Below are positions 13,704-15,675 of a stretch of 15,675 bases of DNA, piece after piece. The position numbers and the translations under genes are program-made. Numbering within the stretch: position 1 is the first letter of the stretch; the number at the start of each line of letters is the position of its first letter. The notes below the pieces were generated by a model, which worked only from the letters and a program-made list of their open reading frames with translations, was not told the origin of the DNA and ran no database searches. Source of the stretch: Caulobacteraceae bacterium (GTDB lineage: Bacteria; Pseudomonadota; Alphaproteobacteria; Caulobacterales; Caulobacteraceae); NCBI GenBank assembly GCA_947479185.1, contig CANJYY010000018.1, positions 1 to 15,675 of the forward strand, given 5' to 3'.

Positions 13704-15675
13704 GCCGCCGCACTGACTCCGCGGCCTGGCTGGCGCGCCATCGCCAGGGCCGCGAACAGCTGTTCAGGCCGCAGCGGCTTGGCCACATGCAGATCGGCGC
13801 CGGCCTGACGGGCCGCCTCGACATGTTCGTCCATCGCGTTGGCGGTGAGCATGACGACCAGGCTGGGCGCGGCGCCGGCGGCGGCCTCGTGATCGCGGAT
13901 CAGGCGGGTCGCGGTCAGACCGTCCATGACCGGCATCTGCATGTCCATCAGCACCGCGTCGAAGCCGCCCTGGGCGAAGGCGGCGACCGCCTCCTCGCCA
14001 TTGCTGACGATGGTCAGGTCGACGCCGAACGGCTCCAGCACGATCTGCAGCACCTTCTGGTTGGTCGGATGATCTTCGGCCGCCAGAACGCGCAGGCCTT
14101 CCAGGCTGACGCCGGCCGACGGATCGATCCGATCCTCGGCGGCGGCCATCTCGGCGCGCGGCAGCGGCAGCAGGACCGTGAAGACGGCGCCCTCGCCCGG
14201 CACGGCGGTGGCGTCGATCTCGCCGCCCATCATGCTGGTCAGGGCCGAACAGATCGACAGGCCCAGGCCCGTGCCGCCGAACCGGCGGGTGATCGAATCG
14301 TCCGCCTGCTCAAACCGGCGGAACATCCGCTCCCGGGCTTCGGCATCGAAGCCGACACCCGAGTCGCGAACCGTGAACCGCAGTTGGTCGTCCTGGTGAT
14401 CGACGGTCAGGGAGACGCCGCCGCGGTCAGTGAACTTCACGGCGTTGCCGAGCAGGTTGCTGAGGATCTGCGCGATCCTGCCGCTGTCGCCGAGCCAGGC
14501 GCCGCGCGCGGAGTCGGCGACCCGCCAGGTCAGGGTCAGCCCCTTGGCTTCGGCGGACGCGCGATGCAGGTCGGCCATCGCCGCGACCGTCGCTTCCAGT
14601 TCGAACGGGGCCGGCGACAGGCGGAACTGGCCGGCCTCGATCTTGGACACGTCGAGGATGTCGCTGAGCACCTGCTCCAGCAGCCGGCCGGACGACGAAA
14701 CGAGGCCGGCCAACTCCCGCCGGCGGGTCGGGTCGGCCGTCTCCGCCAGCTGGTCGGCCAGGGCGATGACCCCGTTCAGCGGCGTGCGCAGTTCATGGGA
14801 CATGTTGGCCAGGAAGGTCGACTTGGCCCGGTTGGCCCGCTCCAGTTCGGCGGTGCGGACCGCGACCCGGTGCTCAAGCGAGCGGAACAGCTCGTCATTG
14901 TCGGCGCGCTGGTCGCGCAGCATGCGGGCCAGCCCGCCGATCTCGTCCCGGCGGGCCTCGACCGACGGCGCCATGGCCGCGCCGTCGCGGGCGTGGGCGA
15001 CCGACAGGGTGACCAACGGATCGACCACCTCGTGACGGATGAAGCGGAACAGCAGCAGCGCCTGCACCACCATGCCGATCAGGCCGAACAGCAGCACCCA
15101 CGACGCCGTGCGGGCCGCCGACCAGGCGATCTCCGACGTCGGCAGGCTCATCACGAAATACCAGTCCGGCTCCTTGAGGTGGCCGTAGGCGATGACCCGC
15201 CCGCCGGCCTGGAACACACCTGACGGGCCGCCCCGCGCGCGGATGCTCTTCACCAGCGGACCGATGTTCCGGTGCTGCTGTTCGCGCTTCAGATCGGCCG
15301 GCGACACCACCCCGCCCTTGCCCAGCCCCGGCGCGGCGATCAGCTCGCCGTCAGCCGAAACGATCATGTTCTCACCGCCCTGCACCGACTCGCCGATAGC
15401 CGCCATCAGGTAGGAATCGAGCGTCACCGTGGTGCCCCAGGCGCCGACATGGACCCCGTCGATGTCGATTGGCGTCATGCAGCCCGTCGTCAGCGCCCGG
15501 CCGGTCGGATCGCTCATCAGCTTGCGCAGCTTGGTGCATTTCATCACCCGCGCCGGATTGCTCCGGGCTCGGGTGAGCTCGGTCATCTCCTCCTGGCGGA
15601 AGTCAAACGTCGCGGGCGCGGTCTGGCGGTAGTAGGCCAGCCGGTCGTCACGGTCGGGCCCGAACATGACCATCC
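13700..15675 (-). CDS. Hybrid histidine kinase with periplasmic Cache-like sensor and receiver domain (N-terminus outside the window)
   Basis: At least 657 residues are present, and the frame is still open at the right edge. ATG codons near the edge are probably internal, because the first transmembrane segment expected before a Cache-type sensor is missing. Numbered from the ATG at 15673, residues 1-180 are sensor-like (GVHVGAWGTTVTLDSYLM, ENMIVSADGELIAAPG, DWYFVMSLP). A transmembrane helix is at 189-212 and a linker/coiled coil runs to 285. HisKA has H293 in NMSHELRTPLNG. The ATPase domain has N410 (NLLGNAVKFTD), DSGVGF (437-442) and FGGTGLGLS (465-473). The receiver domain has acidic E533/D534, phospho-acceptor D577 in LMDMQMPVMDG and K632 in AKPL. 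No phosphotransfer domain follows, so a separate Hpt protein would be needed. The ligand is unknown. It is convergent with, and overlaps by four bases, the beta-lactamase gene. Confidence 0.93.
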   Translation of the reverse strand, partial: MVMFGPDRDDRLAYYRQTAPATFDFRQEEMTELTRARSNPARVMKCTKLRKLMSDPTGRALTTGCMTPIDIDGVHVGAWGTTVTLDSYLMAAIGESVQGGENMIVSADGELIAAPGLGKGGVVSPADLKREQQHRNIGPLVKSIRARGGPSGVFQAGGRVIAYGHLKEPDWYFVMSLPTSEIAWSAARTASWVLLFGLIGMVVQALLLFRFIRHEVVDPLVTLSVAHARDGAAMAPSVEARRDEIGGLARMLRDQRADNDELFRSLEHRVAVRTAELERANRAKSTFLANMSHELRTPLNGVIALADQLAETADPTRRRELAGLVSSSGRLLEQVLSDILDVSKIEAGQFRLSPAPFELEATVAAMADLHRASAEAKGLTLTWRVADSARGAWLGDSGRIAQILSNLLGNAVKFTDRGGVSLTVDHQDDQLRFTVRDSGVGFDAEARERMFRRFEQADDSITRRFGGTGLGLSICSALTSMMGGEIDATAVPGEGAVFTVLLPLPRAEMAAAEDRIDPSAGVSLEGLRVLAAEDHPTNQKVLQIVLEPFGVDLTIVSNGEEAVAAFAQGGFDAVLMDMQMPVMDGLTATRLIRDHEAAAGAAPSLVVMLTANAMDEHVEAARQAGADLHVAKPLRPEQLFAALAMARQPGRGVSAAA

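Noticed and set aside
15665..15673. ATG codons at 15673 and 15667 (minus strand) as the true start of the hybrid kinase
   Set aside because: They lie at the very edge, no upstream transmembrane segment precedes the sensor domain, and the frame is still open, so the gene almost certainly continues outside the window.

Overview
The window is ordinary, very GC-rich, gene-dense chromosome from an alphaproteobacterium, most likely a member of the Caulobacteraceae (Caulobacter, Phenylobacterium or Brevundimonas). This is inferred from the alphaproteobacterial S4 protein, the bolA/CGFS-glutaredoxin cluster, the glutathione-dependent formaldehyde pathway and the codon use. I see no tRNA, 16S/23S rRNA, CRISPR array, complete insertion sequence, prophage or plasmid gene. 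Both ends cut genes: an M28 zinc peptidase at the left edge (its N-terminal 171 residues are present) and a hybrid histidine kinase at the right edge (its N-terminus is missing).

Layout, left to right. 1-513 (-) is the M28 peptidase. 634-999 (+) is a small secreted protein. 1192-2427 (+) is a family VIII-type serine hydrolase, which abuts a convergent lipoprotein gene (2428-3069, -). 3205-5137 (+) is a compact cluster: bolA, an aldo/keto-reductase-like protein that appears to lack its catalytic residues, the CGFS monothiol glutaredoxin grxD, and a hotdog thioesterase. BolA and CGFS glutaredoxin are known partners in [2Fe-2S] handling, so the gene between them is of interest. 5149-5225 is a long near-perfect hairpin. 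5230-5607 (-) is a second small lipoprotein. 5698-6315 (-) is rpsD, with a clear intrinsic terminator and a candidate promoter. 6702-8144 (+) is an FAD/NAD(P)-binding oxidoreductase. 8317-12565 (-) is a four-gene run: trmJ, a DUF1254/DUF1214 protein, glutathione-dependent formaldehyde dehydrogenase and S-formylglutathione hydrolase. The last two are consecutive steps of formaldehyde oxidation to formate. 12690-13703 (+) is a lipoprotein class A beta-lactamase-like enzyme whose stop codon overlaps that of the convergent hybrid kinase (13700-15675, -).

The main non-coding signal is a family of four intergenic repeat elements (1006-1105, 6491-6607, 8144-8307, 9174-9302), two in each orientation. 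Each begins with a GATGCTCCCC-type hairpin and ends with a GGGGAGGATC-type hairpin. Between these are further short stems whose arms change together between copies, so structure is kept while sequence varies. I do not see an obviously new defence or biosynthetic system. The best candidates for novelty are the degenerate AKR-like protein between bolA and grxD, the covarying repeat family, and the long hairpin after the thioesterase gene.
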